Below, piece after piece: positions 20,756 through 30,272 of a stretch of DNA of 64,000 bases. Numbering within the stretch: position 1 is the stretch's first letter; the number at the start of each line of letters is the position of its first letter. This stretch comes from Paracoccaceae bacterium. Lineage in GTDB: Bacteria > Pseudomonadota > Alphaproteobacteria > Rhodobacterales > Rhodobacteraceae. The notes beneath the pieces are model-generated. The model saw nothing but the letters and a program-made list of their open reading frames with translations, was not told the DNA's origin and did no database searches. The position numbers were made by a program, and so were the translations under genes. The DNA lies in assembly GCA_024742405.1 (NCBI GenBank), contig JANSYP010000007.1:124001-188000 (forward strand). The letters are read 5' to 3'.

Positions 20756-22009
20756 ATGCGCGGGCTCTTCGCCCTTCTGCTGATCTGCCTGCCGCTGGCG
20801 CTGCCGGCGGCGGAGCGACAGGTCCTGCCCGGTGGGCTGGGGCGTGCGCTGGCGGAGGCGCAGGACGGCGATAGCCTGCGCCTTGCCCCGGGCCGCTACC
20901 GCGGTCCGATTGTGCTTGACCGCCCGGTGACGCTTGATGGCGGGGGCGCGGCGGTGATCGACGGCGGCGGGCAGGGATCGGTGATCTCCGTGACGTCGCC
21001 CGGTGTCACGCTGCGCGGGCTGGAGGTCACCGGCTCCGGCGACAGCCATGACGGGATCGACAGCGGTATCAAGCTAACAAAGACGGCGACGGGCGCCGAG
21101 GTCGCCGAAAATGTTCTGCGTGGCAATCTCTACGGTATTGACATCCACGGCGCGCGCGATGCCGTCGTGCGAGGCAACCGCATCGAAGGTCGCCAAGACC
21201 GGCTGATGAACCGTCGCGGCAACGGGGTCTATGTCTGGAACGCGCCCGGCGCCGCGGTGATCGGGAACGATGTTCGCTGGGGCCGCGATGGGATCTTCGT
21301 CAACTCCTCCAAGCGCAACCGCTTCATCGGCAACCGGTTTCGCGATCTGCGCTTTGCCGTTCACTACATGTATGCCGATGACAGCGAGGTCAGCGGCAAC
21401 TTTTCCACCGGGAACCATCTGGGCTTCGCGGTGATGTTCTCGACCCGCGTGCGGGTGACCGGCAATGTCAGCCGTGGCGACCGCGATCACGGGATCATGC
21501 TGAACTACACCAATCGTAGTGAGATCAGCGGCAATCTCGTTCAGGGCGGGGCCGAGAAATGCGCCTTTCTCTATAACAGCCACCGCAATGCCTTTGCCGA
21601 CAACCGGTTCGAGCGCTGCGGGATCGGCATCCATTTCACCGCAGGCTCCCAGCACAACCGGATCGCCGGCAACGCGTTCGTCGGAAACCAGGTGCAGGTG
21701 AAATATGTCAGCACGAAATGGGACGAATGGTCGGTCGACGGGCGCGGCAACTACTGGTCCGACTTCGCCGCGTTCGATCTGGACGGCAACGGGCTGGCCG
21801 ATGCGCCCTACCGGCCCAACGATGGGCTCGACCGGGTGCTCTGGACCCAGCCCGCGGCCAAGCTGTTGCTGGGGTCGCCAGCGATTCAGCTCGTGCGCTG
21901 GTCGCAGCGGGCCTTTCCTGCGCTGCTGCCCGGCGGGGTGATCGACAGCCATCCGCTGATGCGTCCCGTCGAGGTCACGCTGCCAGGGACCGGGGAGGGC
22001 GCGTCATGA
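20756..22009 (+). CDS. nosD: NosD, periplasmic copper-centre assembly protein
   Basis: A 417-residue protein with a signal peptide (about 1-19), then a right-handed parallel beta-helix of CASH/NosD repeats (repeated G-N-x-I/F and N-R-F/I-x-G-N patterns from about residue 60 to 330). NosD works with the NosFY ABC transporter to build the CuZ centre of NosZ, probably by supplying sulfur or copper in the periplasm. It starts 3 bases after nosZ and its stop overlaps nosF (ATGA), so it is translated within the nos operon. Confidence 0.93.
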   Translation: MRGLFALLLICLPLALPAAERQVLPGGLGRALAEAQDGDSLRLAPGRYRGPIVLDRPVTLDGGGAAVIDGGGQGSVISVTSPGVTLRGLEVTGSGDSHDGIDSGIKLTKTATGAEVAENVLRGNLYGIDIHGARDAVVRGNRIEGRQDRLMNRRGNGVYVWNAPGAAVIGNDVRWGRDGIFVNSSKRNRFIGNRFRDLRFAVHYMYADDSEVSGNFSTGNHLGFAVMFSTRVRVTGNVSRGDRDHGIMLNYTNRSEISGNLVQGGAEKCAFLYNSHRNAFADNRFERCGIGIHFTAGSQHNRIAGNAFVGNQVQVKYVSTKWDEWSVDGRGNYWSDFAAFDLDGNGLADAPYRPNDGLDRVLWTQPAAKLLLGSPAIQLVRWSQRAFPALLPGGVIDSHPLMRPVEVTLPGTGEGAS

Positions 22010-22902
22010 GCGATCCGGTACTCGTCCTCGACAACGCCACCAAGCGGCGGGGGTCCGCGACGGTTCTGTCGGAGATCTCGCTCGATCTGACGGCCGGCAC
22101 CCGTCTGGCGCTGCTGGGTCATAACGGCGCCGGGAAATCGACCCTGATCAAGGCGGTGCTCGGCCTGACGCGGCTCGATGCCGGGCGGATCACCGTCTGC
22201 GGCGCGGCGCCGGGCAGTGCTGCGGCACGCGCCGATGTGGCCTATCTGCCCGAGGCCGTGGCCTTTCACGGTGCGCTGACCGGGCGCGAGCAGCTTGCGT
22301 TCTTCGCGCGCCTCGCGGGCGAGGCGCCCAAACGATGCGGTACGCTGCTCGACCAGGTTGGGCTGGCCGCGGCCGCGGACCGGCGCATCGCGACATATTC
22401 CAAGGGGATGCGCCAGCGCCTGGGGCTCGCCCAGGCGTTGCTCGGTCGGCCGCGGCTGGTGCTGCTGGACGAGCCGACGAGCGGGCTCGACCCGGTCTCG
22501 CGGTTCGATCTCTACCGGATCATAGACGGGATGGCGGCGGCGGGCGCCGCGGTGCTGATCGCGTCGCACGCGCTGACCGAGGTCGAAGCCCGCACCGACC
22601 GGATCGCCATCCTGCGCGACGGTCGGCTCGTCGCCGACGACACGCTGGCGGCGCTGACGCGGGCGGCGGCGCTGCCGATCCGCCTGCGCATCCGGGCGCG
22701 CGCGGGGGCGGCGGAGCGCGTTGCCGAGGCCCTGGGTGGCACGCGGGTCAATGGCGCGTCGGTCGAACTGTGCTGCCCGGCTGACGAAAAGATGGCCGCC
22801 CTGGCGCGCATCACCGGCCTGGGGGTGGCTGTCGAGGATCTGGAGGTCACGCCGCCGGGTCTGGAGGACCTCTACCGCTATTACTCAAAGGAGGCAGTAT
22901 AA
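22006..22902 (+). CDS. nosF: NosF, ABC transporter ATPase
   Basis: A 298-residue cytoplasmic ATPase energising the NosDFY complex for CuZ assembly. Walker A G-H-N-G-A-G-K-S-T (about 38-46), signature Y-S-K-G-M-R-Q-R and Walker B L-L-D-E-P-T-S-G-L-D are intact. The ATG at 22006 overlaps the nosD stop; an upstream in-frame extension lies entirely within nosD and is rejected. Its last base overlaps the nosY start. Confidence 0.94.
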   Translation: MSDPVLVLDNATKRRGSATVLSEISLDLTAGTRLALLGHNGAGKSTLIKAVLGLTRLDAGRITVCGAAPGSAAARADVAYLPEAVAFHGALTGREQLAFFARLAGEAPKRCGTLLDQVGLAAAADRRIATYSKGMRQRLGLAQALLGRPRLVLLDEPTSGLDPVSRFDLYRIIDGMAAAGAAVLIASHALTEVEARTDRIAILRDGRLVADDTLAALTRAAALPIRLRIRARAGAAERVAEALGGTRVNGASVELCCPADEKMAALARITGLGVAVEDLEVTPPGLEDLYRYYSKEAV

Positions 22903-23729
22903 TGAGCGCGCGGCGCATTCTTGCTGTGGCCCGCGCCGAAGCCATCCTCGTTCGGCGCAATCGCTGGTTGGTGATGGCGACCCTGATCATGGTGCTCTTC
23001 GCACTGGCGCTGTCGCTCGCGGGCAGTGCCCCGACCGGCGAGCTGGGCGCGGACATGCTGACGGTTTCGGTGGCCTCGATGACGACGCTGTCGGTCTATC
23101 TCGTGCCGCTGCTCGCATTGTTGATCGGCTTCGATGCCATCGCGGGCGAGCGCGAGCGCGGATCGCTGGGCTTGCTGCTCTCCTACCCGGTCGGGCGCGG
23201 CGAGATCCTTCTGGGCAAGGCGCTGGCCCATACCGGTGCGCTGGCCGTGGCCTGCACGATCGGCTTCGGTGTCTCCGGTGTGCTGGCATTTGCCATTTCG
23301 GATGTCAGCGAGGCTGCATTGATCGCACTGATGCGGCTGGTCGCGACCTCGGTCCTGCTGGGCACCGTTTTTCTGGGGCTGGGATATCTTCTCTCGGCCG
23401 GTGCGGCCGGGCCGGGCGCGGCGGCGGGCCTCGCGGCGGGCGTATGGCTGGTCTTCGTCGTGCTCTACGATCTGGGCCTGCTGGCGGTGGTCGTGATCGA
23501 CGGTGACGGTGCCTTTTCCCGCCATGTTTTCCCTTGGGTGATGACGGCCAACCCGGCGGATGCATTCCGGCTTTGGAACATTGCCGCGTCCGACACCGTG
23601 GCGATTGCCAGCGGTATGGGCGGGGCCGCCGACGCCCTGCCGCGCTGGGCCGCACCGGCGTCGCTGATCAGCTGGCCGGTCATCGCCTTTCTCGCCGCGC
23701 GCGCGGCGTTCCGGAGGATCGAACCATGA
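22902..23729 (+). CDS. nosY: NosY, ABC transporter permease
   Basis: A 275-residue integral membrane protein with about six hydrophobic segments. The ABC-2 pattern G-F-D-A-I-A-G-E-R-E-R-G-S-L falls after helix 2. It forms the transmembrane part of NosFY, acting with NosD in copper-sulfide cluster assembly of NosZ. Start and stop both overlap neighbours by 1-4 bases. Confidence 0.93.
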   Translation: MSARRILAVARAEAILVRRNRWLVMATLIMVLFALALSLAGSAPTGELGADMLTVSVASMTTLSVYLVPLLALLIGFDAIAGERERGSLGLLLSYPVGRGEILLGKALAHTGALAVACTIGFGVSGVLAFAISDVSEAALIALMRLVATSVLLGTVFLGLGYLLSAGAAGPGAAAGLAAGVWLVFVVLYDLGLLAVVVIDGDGAFSRHVFPWVMTANPADAFRLWNIAASDTVAIASGMGGAADALPRWAAPASLISWPVIAFLAARAAFRRIEP

Positions 23730-24247
23730 GAATGCTTTTTGCCGGGGCACTGGCGCTGGTGCTTCTCGGGGCCTGCCGCGACGAGCTGGCCGAGGCGCCG
23801 GCGCCCGTGGATCTGACGGAGGAGGCGGTCAGCCATTTCTGTCAGATGAATGTACTGAGCCATGAGGGTCCGAAAGGGCAGATCCACCTCGAAGGCTATC
23901 CCGCGCCGCTCTTCTTTTCGCAGGTGCGTGACATGGTGGCCTATCTCAAGGCGCCGGAGCGCGACGCCCGGATCCTGGCCAGCTATGTGACCGACATGGG
24001 CGACGCCCGCGTCTGGGATGCGCCCCAGACGGGCCGCTGGATGGCGGCAGATGCCGCGCTTTACGTTGTGGATGCGGACGTTCGCGGCGGGATGGGCGCG
24101 CCGGAGATTGTACCCTTTGCCGGGGAATCCGAGGCTATGGCCTTCATCGATCGCCATGGCGGGCGCGTCGCTGCGCTGGCCGATATCCCGGATGCGGCTG
24201 TCTTCGGTCACTTCGATCTGCCGCTGCTGCCGGAGGATCCGGCATGA
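23726..24247 (+). CDS. nosL: NosL, copper-binding lipoprotein
   Basis: A 173-residue lipoprotein; the lipobox L-L-G-A-C puts the lipidated Cys at about residue 17. The motif F-C-Q-M-N-V-L corresponds to the Cu(I)-binding C-x-M of NosL, which passes copper to NosD/NosZ. The ATG at 23726 overlaps the nosY stop, and the signal sequence supports it over an upstream in-frame start inside nosY. The gene ends overlapping nosX. Confidence 0.92.
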   Translation: MRMLFAGALALVLLGACRDELAEAPAPVDLTEEAVSHFCQMNVLSHEGPKGQIHLEGYPAPLFFSQVRDMVAYLKAPERDARILASYVTDMGDARVWDAPQTGRWMAADAALYVVDADVRGGMGAPEIVPFAGESEAMAFIDRHGGRVAALADIPDAAVFGHFDLPLLPEDPA

Positions 24248-25185
24248 TCCGCGCGCTGCCACGCCGCCGGTTTCTGGCAATCTCTGCAGCGGTTTGCGGC
24301 TTGCCTGGTGCTGCGATGGCGACCGATGCCGCGCCCACCACGCGCTGGTCCGGAACGGCACTCGGCGCGGCCGCGTCGGTGCGGATCGACGGGCTGGCGC
24401 CCGACCGGGCAGCCCCGGTCCTCACCGCAGTGCAGGCCGAGCTGCTGCGGCTGGAGCGGATCTTCAGCCTCTACCGCCCGGCCTCGGCCCTGTCGCAACT
24501 CAACCGTAACGGCACGCTGCGCCATCCGCCGCCAGAGCTGCTGGAGCTTCTGGCCCTGTCGGACCGTCTGCACCGCGATACCGGCGGCGCCTTCGATCCC
24601 ACGGTTCAGCCGGTGTTTGCGCTGGAGGCCGCGGCGGTAATGACGGCCCGTGCTCCCGACCCCACCGCCCGCGCCGCGGCGCGCCAGGCCGTCGGGTGGG
24701 ATGGGGTACATTTCGATGCGGCGGAGGTGCGGCTGGACCGCCCCGGTGCCGGCATCACGCTCAACGGCGTGGCGCAGGGCTACATCACCGACCGGATCGC
24801 GGCGCTCCTGACCGCGCGCGGCCTGGCGAATATCCTTGTGGACATGGGCGAAGTGCGCGCGCTCGGCCGGCGCGGCGACGGGCGGGGCTGGCAGGCGGGG
24901 ATCGCCACGCCCCGCGGCAATCTGGTCGCGCGCGTGACGCTCGCGGACCGTGCGCTGGCCACCTCCGCACCGGCGGGCACTGTGCTCGACCCGGAGGGCC
25001 GCGTTGGCCATATCTTCGACCCGGTTTCCGCAAAGCCCGCCGACATGGACCGGCTGGTCTCGGTGTCTGCCGACAGTGCGGCGCTGGCCGACGGGCTCTC
25101 CACCGCCTTTTGCCTGATGACACGCGAAGGCGTGTCCCGCGCGCTGGCCCGCCACCCGGACGCGACGCTCGAAGCTTTCACCTGA
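24244..25185 (+). CDS. nosX: NosX, ApbE-type FMN transferase
   Basis: A 313-residue exported protein of the ApbE family, which covalently attaches FMN from FAD to a threonine of target proteins, here most probably Thr150 of NosR. The N-terminus P-R-R-R-F-L-A-I-S is a Tat-type signal. Family motifs include L-E-R-I-F-S-L-Y-R-P, F-D-P-T-V-Q-P, G-I-T-L-N-G-V-A-Q-G-Y-I and L-V-D-M-G-E. It overlaps nosL by four bases. Confidence 0.93.
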   Translation: MIRALPRRRFLAISAAVCGLPGAAMATDAAPTTRWSGTALGAAASVRIDGLAPDRAAPVLTAVQAELLRLERIFSLYRPASALSQLNRNGTLRHPPPELLELLALSDRLHRDTGGAFDPTVQPVFALEAAAVMTARAPDPTARAAARQAVGWDGVHFDAAEVRLDRPGAGITLNGVAQGYITDRIAALLTARGLANILVDMGEVRALGRRGDGRGWQAGIATPRGNLVARVTLADRALATSAPAGTVLDPEGRVGHIFDPVSAKPADMDRLVSVSADSAALADGLSTAFCLMTREGVSRALARHPDATLEAFT

Positions 25186-25212
25186 CCCATCCATCCCAGC
25201 AGAGAGGAACAG

Positions 25213-25593
25213 ATGATGAAACTGAAACTGACGATCGCCGCCATGGCGCTCGGCCTGCTTGCCGCGCCCGCGCTGGCCGAAGGCGACGCCGCCAAGGGCG
25301 AGAAAGTGTTCAACAAATGCAAGGCCTGCCATGCCGTCGGGCCGGACGCCAAGAACAAGGTCGGCCCGGTCCTGACCGGCATCGTCGGGACCCCCGCCGG
25401 TCAGAACTCGGACTTCAAGTATTCAGATGCGCTGATGGCGATGGCGGCGGACGGACTGGTCTGGGACGAAGCGTCGCTGACCGGGTATCTCACGAAGCCG
25501 AAGGACTTCATGGACGGCACCAAGATGTCCTTCGCCGGGCTACGCAAGGAGGACGACATCGTCAACGTCATCGCCTACCTGCAGGCAAACTAA
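25213..25593 (+). CDS. Class I c-type cytochrome, periplasmic
   Basis: A 126-residue protein with a signal peptide (1-22, cleaving after A-L-A). The heme site C-K-A-C-H is at residues 36-40 and a distal Met ligand region is at K-M-S-F-A-G-L, typical of small class I cytochromes c. AGAGAGGAA precedes the ATG; a second ATG follows at once. As the last gene of the nos operon it is a good candidate electron donor to NosZ and NirS, which is inference from position. It is not the large cytochrome c2 with extra insertions and I cannot assign a symbol. Confidence 0.85.
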   Translation: MMKLKLTIAAMALGLLAAPALAEGDAAKGEKVFNKCKACHAVGPDAKNKVGPVLTGIVGTPAGQNSDFKYSDALMAMAADGLVWDEASLTGYLTKPKDFMDGTKMSFAGLRKEDDIVNVIAYLQAN

Positions 25594-25606
25594 TCGGCGG
25601 ATGTCG

Positions 25607-25640
25607 GGCCGGCGGACGCGATCACTTGCGTCCGTCGGCC
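25607..25640. terminator. Strong hairpin between convergent nos and nir operons
   Basis: GGCCGGCGGACGC (25607-25619) pairs with GCGTCCGTCGGCC (25628-25640), 12 of 13 positions plus a possible G-U, with an 8-base loop. There is no U-tract on either strand. It sits at the convergence of the two operons and overlaps the last codons of the 83-residue gene, so a bidirectional terminator or mRNA end stabiliser is likely. Confidence 0.6.
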
Positions 25641-25873
25641 TGGTCCATCAGCCCGCGCACCCACCGCGCCGTGACCCAGGTCGCGGGCAGACCGAGCAGG
25701 AGGCCGAAGAGCACGGCCGCGACCGGCGAAAGCTCCGGCAGGCCCAACACACGGCCCATCAGTGCCAGCATGAACAGGTTGATCGCCACGGCGCCTGCCG
25801 CCAGCGGATAGAGGATCACCGCCAGCTTCCAAATCGGCCAGGGTGGTGGCAACGGGTCGCGTGAGCGGGCCAT
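25622..25873 (-). CDS. Small two-helix membrane protein at the end of the nir operon (unknown function)
   Basis: An 83-residue protein beginning M-A-R-S-R-D-P-L-P, with two clear hydrophobic segments (about 14-38 and 45-68) and a basic C-terminus. Its ATG overlaps the stop of the upstream chelatase-like gene (ATGA), so it is translationally coupled to the nir operon. I do not recognise a family. A role in anchoring or heme handling for NirS is only suggested by position. Confidence 0.7.
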   Translation of the reverse strand: MARSRDPLPPPWPIWKLAVILYPLAAGAVAINLFMLALMGRVLGLPELSPVAAVLFGLLLGLPATWVTARWVRGLMDQADGRK

Positions 25874-26598
25874 CAGACCGACGCCGCAACAGTCAGGCAC
25901 CTGCGGATATGCCCGGCGAGCAGGGCGGGGATCTTCGGGTGGCTGCCGATATGCGGCAGGATCGGGATGCTGCGCCTGCACTCGGCGACGGCGTCCGGAA
26001 GATCGACCCGCACATGGTCCGCGGCGGTCGCGAAAAACGGCAGACAAAGCGCTGGGCCGGACAGGGAGGCAAAGACCTCGCCGAGGAACGGCGTCTCCTC
26101 GACATAGGCTGGCACAACCTTGCGGAACCGACCCGCGCTGGCGATGTGCGCCGTCGCAATCCGGGCCGCCTCGGCCGATTTTGCGGACCGGGCGGAGCCA
26201 TGGGCGGCCAGGACAAGCGCCGTGGCTGAGGGTCCGACACCGTGGCGGCGACACCCGTCGAGCGCGGCTGAGACGCAGAGCGTGTGCAACTCCGGCAACA
26301 GTCCCAGCGGGGTCAGCACGCGCGCACCGCCATGGCCATGCTCATGCAGGCGTTTGGGCAGGAAACTGTTCACGAACCAGCCCCCGGCCATGAAGACTGG
26401 CATGATAACCGGTCGGCCGGGCCCATCGAGCGCCGACGCGAGCCCGTCCGGCATCGCCAGCGTTGTGCCGCGCACTTCGTACTCCGGCAGGTCCCGCCCG
26501 ACGGCGCGCGCAAGATCCTGCAACACAGCCTCCAGCGGTGCGGGATCGGACGGCGCCCCATGGGCAACCAGTAGTATCGTTTCAGTGACTTGTGCCAT
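25873..26598 (-). CDS. CbiX-like sirohydrochlorin chelatase family protein
   Basis: A 241-residue protein with two half-domains of the class II chelatase fold. The motifs L-L-V-A-H-G-A near the N-terminus and L-V-L-A-A-H-G-S in the middle carry the catalytic-type histidines. The family inserts Fe2+ or Co2+ into sirohydrochlorin. Heme d1 is made from siroheme, so this gene, last but one in the nir operon, may supply the ferrochelatase step after NirE and before the NirDL/G/H decarboxylases. It starts within the end of nirN (17-base overlap); the ATG at 26598 fits the family start, and upstream in-frame Met codons lie deeper in nirN. Confidence 0.8.
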   Translation of the reverse strand: MAQVTETILLVAHGAPSDPAPLEAVLQDLARAVGRDLPEYEVRGTTLAMPDGLASALDGPGRPVIMPVFMAGGWFVNSFLPKRLHEHGHGGARVLTPLGLLPELHTLCVSAALDGCRRHGVGPSATALVLAAHGSARSAKSAEAARIATAHIASAGRFRKVVPAYVEETPFLGEVFASLSGPALCLPFFATAADHVRVDLPDAVAECRRSIPILPHIGSHPKIPALLAGHIRRCLTVAASV

Positions 26599-28132
26599 CG
26601 GAGAAGGTGATCTTGTTCCAAGTGTTGTACTTGCCCGAGGGTTTGCGCATCGGCAGGCGCGTGACCTCTTCCAGAGTCTGCGCGTCATAGACGATGACCG
26701 CGCCGTCCTCTTCCCAGACGCTCACGAACGCATGGCGGCCGTCGCGGTCGAACTCGACATGGGCCACCGTGGCGCCGGGCACGGGCCGCAGCGTGCGCAC
26801 GATCTCCAGGCTCTGCTTGTCGATCACATGCATCGCGTCCTTGTTGGGCCCAAAGAATACATCGGCCCAGACGTAAGGCGAGTTTTCGTGGCTGCGCAGG
26901 AAGAAGCCCGGCCCCTCGGTCTCTATGATGTCCAGCACCTCCCAGCTCTCGATGTCGATCACCGACAGCTTCGCCTCCTTCAGATGCGGCGTTGCCATGA
27001 CGCGCCGCCCATCGCGGATCCAGGAAATGCCAGAGCCCAGATGCGGCATGCCGGGCAGGGGCAGCTCCGCGATCTCACGGCCGACATTGAGATTGACGAC
27101 GACGCCGCGGGCCCCGTCGCGCGCGGCGCCGATGAGGAAGCGGTAATCTGGGGTGAAGAAAAAATCGTCGATCGGTTCCGCCGTCTCGATCCGCCGCCGC
27201 GCGAAGAGCCCTTCGGACGATGCGATTGCCTCGACCATCCCCGCCTCATTGCTGTGGATGAACCCTTCATAGACAGGGTCGGCCTCGGGGTCGGTGGCAA
27301 TCTCCCAGATCTCGGGCGCGTCTTTCAGCGCGAGGATGAAGCTGTCGCGCTGCGGCGCCTGATACACCGCCGACACGCGGCTGGACTGCCCGGATTTGGA
27401 GATCACGCGGAACACCTTCTCCACCGACAGATCGGCGGTCGACAGGATCGTCAGCGTCTCGGGCAGGTAGTTGGCAACCGCCAGATGCAGACCATCAGCG
27501 GAGATGGCGATATTGCGGCTGTTGAGTCCGGCGCGCACGCGGCCGACCTCCTGCAGGGACCAGACATCGTATTTTTGAACCCAGCCGTCGCGCGACATGA
27601 TGAAGACAAAGCGCCCGTCGGGGGTGAATTTCGGCCCGCCATGCACCGCGAAAGGAGTGGCGAAACGGTCCAGCACCTCGAAGCTGTCGCCGTCGAGAAT
27701 GCTGACATGATGATCTCCGGTCTCAACGACCAGCGTGATGTTCATCGGATCGGCGGAAAAGACCGGTGCGGATGCTGCGTGGTAGTCCGGCGCCATCTCC
27801 CGGCTGGCCGCGATCTCCTCCGGTCCCCAGGGCGGCACATCGGCGAGGGGGGTCTTGAGAAACTCCACCAGGGCGGCCGTGCGCTCGGCGCCGAGGTCCG
27901 CATCAAACCCCGGCATCTGGGTCGCCGCGCGCCCGTTGGCGATCACCTCCGCCAGCTTCGGGCCGCGCATGCGCTTCAGCGTCTCGGGGATCAGGGCAGG
28001 CCCCGTCCCGCCGAGCCGTGTATCCCCGTGGCAGGCGGCGCAGTGCGCGGCATAGTCCGCCGCGGGGTCAGCCAGCAGCGGTGCGGCGGCCAGCAGCAGC
28101 AGCGCGCTAAGCGAAGCGGTGAGCCGGATCAT
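26582..28132 (-). CDS. nirN: NirN, dihydro-heme d1 dehydrogenase (cd1-like)
   Basis: A 516-residue periplasmic protein with a signal peptide (1-21), a cytochrome c domain with C-A-A-C-H at about 31-35, and a C-terminal eight-bladed propeller like that of NirS. NirN oxidises dihydro-d1 to heme d1 in the last step of cofactor synthesis and can pass d1 to NirS. It is shorter than NirS, lacks the Tyr-containing N-terminal arm and sits after nirJ, the usual position of nirN. Its start overlaps nirJ by 26 bases. Confidence 0.9.
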   Translation of the reverse strand: MIRLTASLSALLLLAAAPLLADPAADYAAHCAACHGDTRLGGTGPALIPETLKRMRGPKLAEVIANGRAATQMPGFDADLGAERTAALVEFLKTPLADVPPWGPEEIAASREMAPDYHAASAPVFSADPMNITLVVETGDHHVSILDGDSFEVLDRFATPFAVHGGPKFTPDGRFVFIMSRDGWVQKYDVWSLQEVGRVRAGLNSRNIAISADGLHLAVANYLPETLTILSTADLSVEKVFRVISKSGQSSRVSAVYQAPQRDSFILALKDAPEIWEIATDPEADPVYEGFIHSNEAGMVEAIASSEGLFARRRIETAEPIDDFFFTPDYRFLIGAARDGARGVVVNLNVGREIAELPLPGMPHLGSGISWIRDGRRVMATPHLKEAKLSVIDIESWEVLDIIETEGPGFFLRSHENSPYVWADVFFGPNKDAMHVIDKQSLEIVRTLRPVPGATVAHVEFDRDGRHAFVSVWEEDGAVIVYDAQTLEEVTRLPMRKPSGKYNTWNKITFSDGTSH

Positions 28133-29315
28133 GGCGCCTCCCCCGGAACGGTGTGACGGCCAGCCGGTCGTCCTCGTCGACGCCGATCTCGGCGCCGCTC
28201 AGGTAGCAGGCGGGATCCTCTGCCCAGGGATCGCCGGTGAGTTGCAGCGCGCGGATGCGGGTGTTGCCGCCGCAGACGCTGCGATGGGCGCAGGCGCCGC
28301 AGCGGCCCTTGAGCGGCCGGGGGCGGCGGCGCAATTCGGCCAGCATCGGGTCGGGGCCCGTCCAGAGCTCCGAAAACGGCGTGTCCTTGACGCTGCCGAC
28401 CGTGTAGTCCGACCAGTAGGTGTCGGGATGCACGTCGCCCTGCGTGTCGATATTGGCGACACCAACGCCGGAGGAATTTCCGCCCCAGGCCTCCAGATGA
28501 CGCCGCAGATGCGCGACTTTGTCGGCCGAAAACCGCTCCGCCGCCCAGTTCAGGAAATAGACAGCGTCGGCATCGTTGTTGCCGGTCACGATTTCCAGCG
28601 GGCGCTGGCCCTCATGCGCGGCGGCGGCGCGCGCGATCAGCAGATCCATGGCCGCGCGCGTGCGGGCATGGTCGGCATCTTCACCCCGCGCCTTGTTGCC
28701 CCGCCCGGCATAGACAAGATGCGAGAGGTAAAACTTGTCCACGCCCTCATCGTCGCAGAGCTGCAGCAGATCGGGCAGCTGATGGGCGTTGTCCTCGGTG
28801 ATGGTAAAGCGCAGACCCACCTTCACACCCCGCCGCTTGCAGGACCGCACCCCGGCCAGCGCCTTCTCGAACGCACCGATCTGTCCACGGAACCAGTCGT
28901 TGGTGGCGCCGATTCCGTCGATGCTGATCCCGACATAGTCGAAGCCGATTTCGGCCACGCGGTCGGCATATTCGCCGATCACAGCGGTGCCGTTGGTGGA
29001 CAAGGCAAGCATCCGCGTCATTTGCCGCGCGCGCGTGGCGAGGGTGAAGAGATCGCGCCGGGCCAGCGGTTCGCCGCCCGACAGGATGATCGCGGGCACC
29101 CCGAAGCGGCCCAGATCCTCCAGCACACCCATCGCCTGCTCATGCGTCAGCTCGCCCGGGAAATCGGTGTCGGCAGAGACGGTGTAACAGTGCCGGCAAC
29201 GCAGGTTACAGCGGCGCGTGAGGTTCCAGATCACCACCGGTTTCGGCGGTCCCTTGGGCTGGCGCGGCGGCGTGGGCTCGTAGAGCTGATCCATATACTG
29301 GCTGAGGCGAAACAT
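28107..29315 (-). CDS. nirJ: NirJ, radical SAM enzyme of heme d1 biosynthesis
   Basis: A 402-residue radical SAM protein. The N-terminal motif C-N-L-R-C-R-H-C (36-43) binds the SAM-cleaving 4Fe-4S cluster, G-G-E-P follows, and a C-terminal SPASM-like Cys cluster ([12 protein letters not shown]) binds a second cluster. NirJ removes two propionate chains from 12,18-didecarboxysiroheme, introducing the precursors of the d1 oxo groups. The ATG at 29315 (M-F-R-L-S-Q-Y-M) fits the family; a longer in-frame start would run into nirH. Spacing to nirH is 4 bases. Confidence 0.93.
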   Translation of the reverse strand: MFRLSQYMDQLYEPTPPRQPKGPPKPVVIWNLTRRCNLRCRHCYTVSADTDFPGELTHEQAMGVLEDLGRFGVPAIILSGGEPLARRDLFTLATRARQMTRMLALSTNGTAVIGEYADRVAEIGFDYVGISIDGIGATNDWFRGQIGAFEKALAGVRSCKRRGVKVGLRFTITEDNAHQLPDLLQLCDDEGVDKFYLSHLVYAGRGNKARGEDADHARTRAAMDLLIARAAAAHEGQRPLEIVTGNNDADAVYFLNWAAERFSADKVAHLRRHLEAWGGNSSGVGVANIDTQGDVHPDTYWSDYTVGSVKDTPFSELWTGPDPMLAELRRRPRPLKGRCGACAHRSVCGGNTRIRALQLTGDPWAEDPACYLSGAEIGVDEDDRLAVTPFRGRRHDPAHRFA

Positions 29316-29319
29316 CGGG

Positions 29320-29808
29320 TCAGTCCTTCCGGTCGGACAGGCGCAGGCCCGTCTTCTTGAGGATACGTTTGGAATAGAGCGTGTCGGAGGCGCGGCAGGC
29401 GTCACCCAGAAGCGTCACGATCCGGGCGCGTTTGTTCTCGACCTCCGCGCGGCTGCTGCCATGCACCATGGCGAAGAGGTTGTAGGGCCAGACCGGTAGG
29501 GCACGGGGTCGCTCATAGCAGTGGGAGACGAAGTCGAGCGCGCCGACGAGCGCGCCAAGCTCTGCGACGCGCGTGTCCTCGACGTCCCAGACGGTCATCC
29601 CGTTGGCGGTCATGCCCAGCCGGTAGTGGTTCGGGGCGAGCGCAACCCGCCGGATCACCCCGCGTGCCTGCAGCGCCTGCATCCGGGCGATGACATCCGG
29701 TTCGCTCAGGCCCACGGTCGCGGCGATGTCCCGATAGGGCCGTTCGGTCATCGGCAGACCGGCCTGGGTGGCTTGGATGATGTCACGGTCTTGCGGGTCG
29801 AGCCTCAT
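29320..29808 (-). CDS. nirH: NirH, siroheme decarboxylase subunit (Lrp/AsnC fold)
   Basis: A 162-residue Lrp/AsnC-like protein: a winged helix (about 1-60) and a RAM-like domain with the [11 protein letters not shown] pattern. The Nir Lrp-like proteins decarboxylate siroheme at C12 and C18 to didecarboxysiroheme rather than binding DNA. Position third after nirDL and nirG and just before nirJ identifies it as nirH. Its ATG at 29808 overlaps the nirG stop (ATGA). Confidence 0.88.
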   Translation of the reverse strand: MRLDPQDRDIIQATQAGLPMTERPYRDIAATVGLSEPDVIARMQALQARGVIRRVALAPNHYRLGMTANGMTVWDVEDTRVAELGALVGALDFVSHCYERPRALPVWPYNLFAMVHGSSRAEVENKRARIVTLLGDACRASDTLYSKRILKKTGLRLSDRKD

Positions 29809-30272
29809 ACCGCCACCCGGAAATTGATGAAGAACTCCTGCAGCTTGGGGAAGGCGAACACGGTGATCCCGGTCTCCGCCTCGATCCGGTCCGTGACCTC
29901 GGCGATCTGCTCGGGCCGTTCGGTGGCGATGACGAACCACATGTTCAGATGATGCGTGCGCTCATAATTGTGGGCGACCTCCGGGTGGGCGTTGACCTTG
30001 GCCGCCACAAGGTCGAACTCTGCTGCGGGCACTGCCATGGCGCACAGGCAAAATGCGCCGCCCAGGGCTGCGGCGTCATAGAAAGGACCGAAGCGCGTGA
30101 TCGTGCCGTCCTCGTGCAACCGACGCAGGCGTACGATCAGGGTTTCGGCATCGATACCAAGCGCGTTGCCTGCGTCCTCAAAAGGTTGCGGTGTGATGGG
30201 AAAACCGTCCTGCAACGCATTCAGGATCGCGCGGTCGATTGCATCGAGATCGATTGCCGGTGCATCGGTCAT
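29805..30272 (-). CDS. nirG: NirG, siroheme decarboxylase subunit
   Basis: A 155-residue protein of the same Lrp-like siroheme decarboxylase family, with an N-terminal helix-turn-helix remnant (I-L-N-A-L-Q-D-G-F-P-I) and the conserved region A-H-N-Y-E-R-T-H-H-L-N-M-W-F holding candidate active-site histidines. Start and stop overlap nirDL and nirH by four bases each. The distinction from nirH rests on gene order. Confidence 0.88.
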   Translation of the reverse strand: MTDAPAIDLDAIDRAILNALQDGFPITPQPFEDAGNALGIDAETLIVRLRRLHEDGTITRFGPFYDAAALGGAFCLCAMAVPAAEFDLVAAKVNAHPEVAHNYERTHHLNMWFVIATERPEQIAEVTDRIEAETGITVFAFPKLQEFFINFRVAV

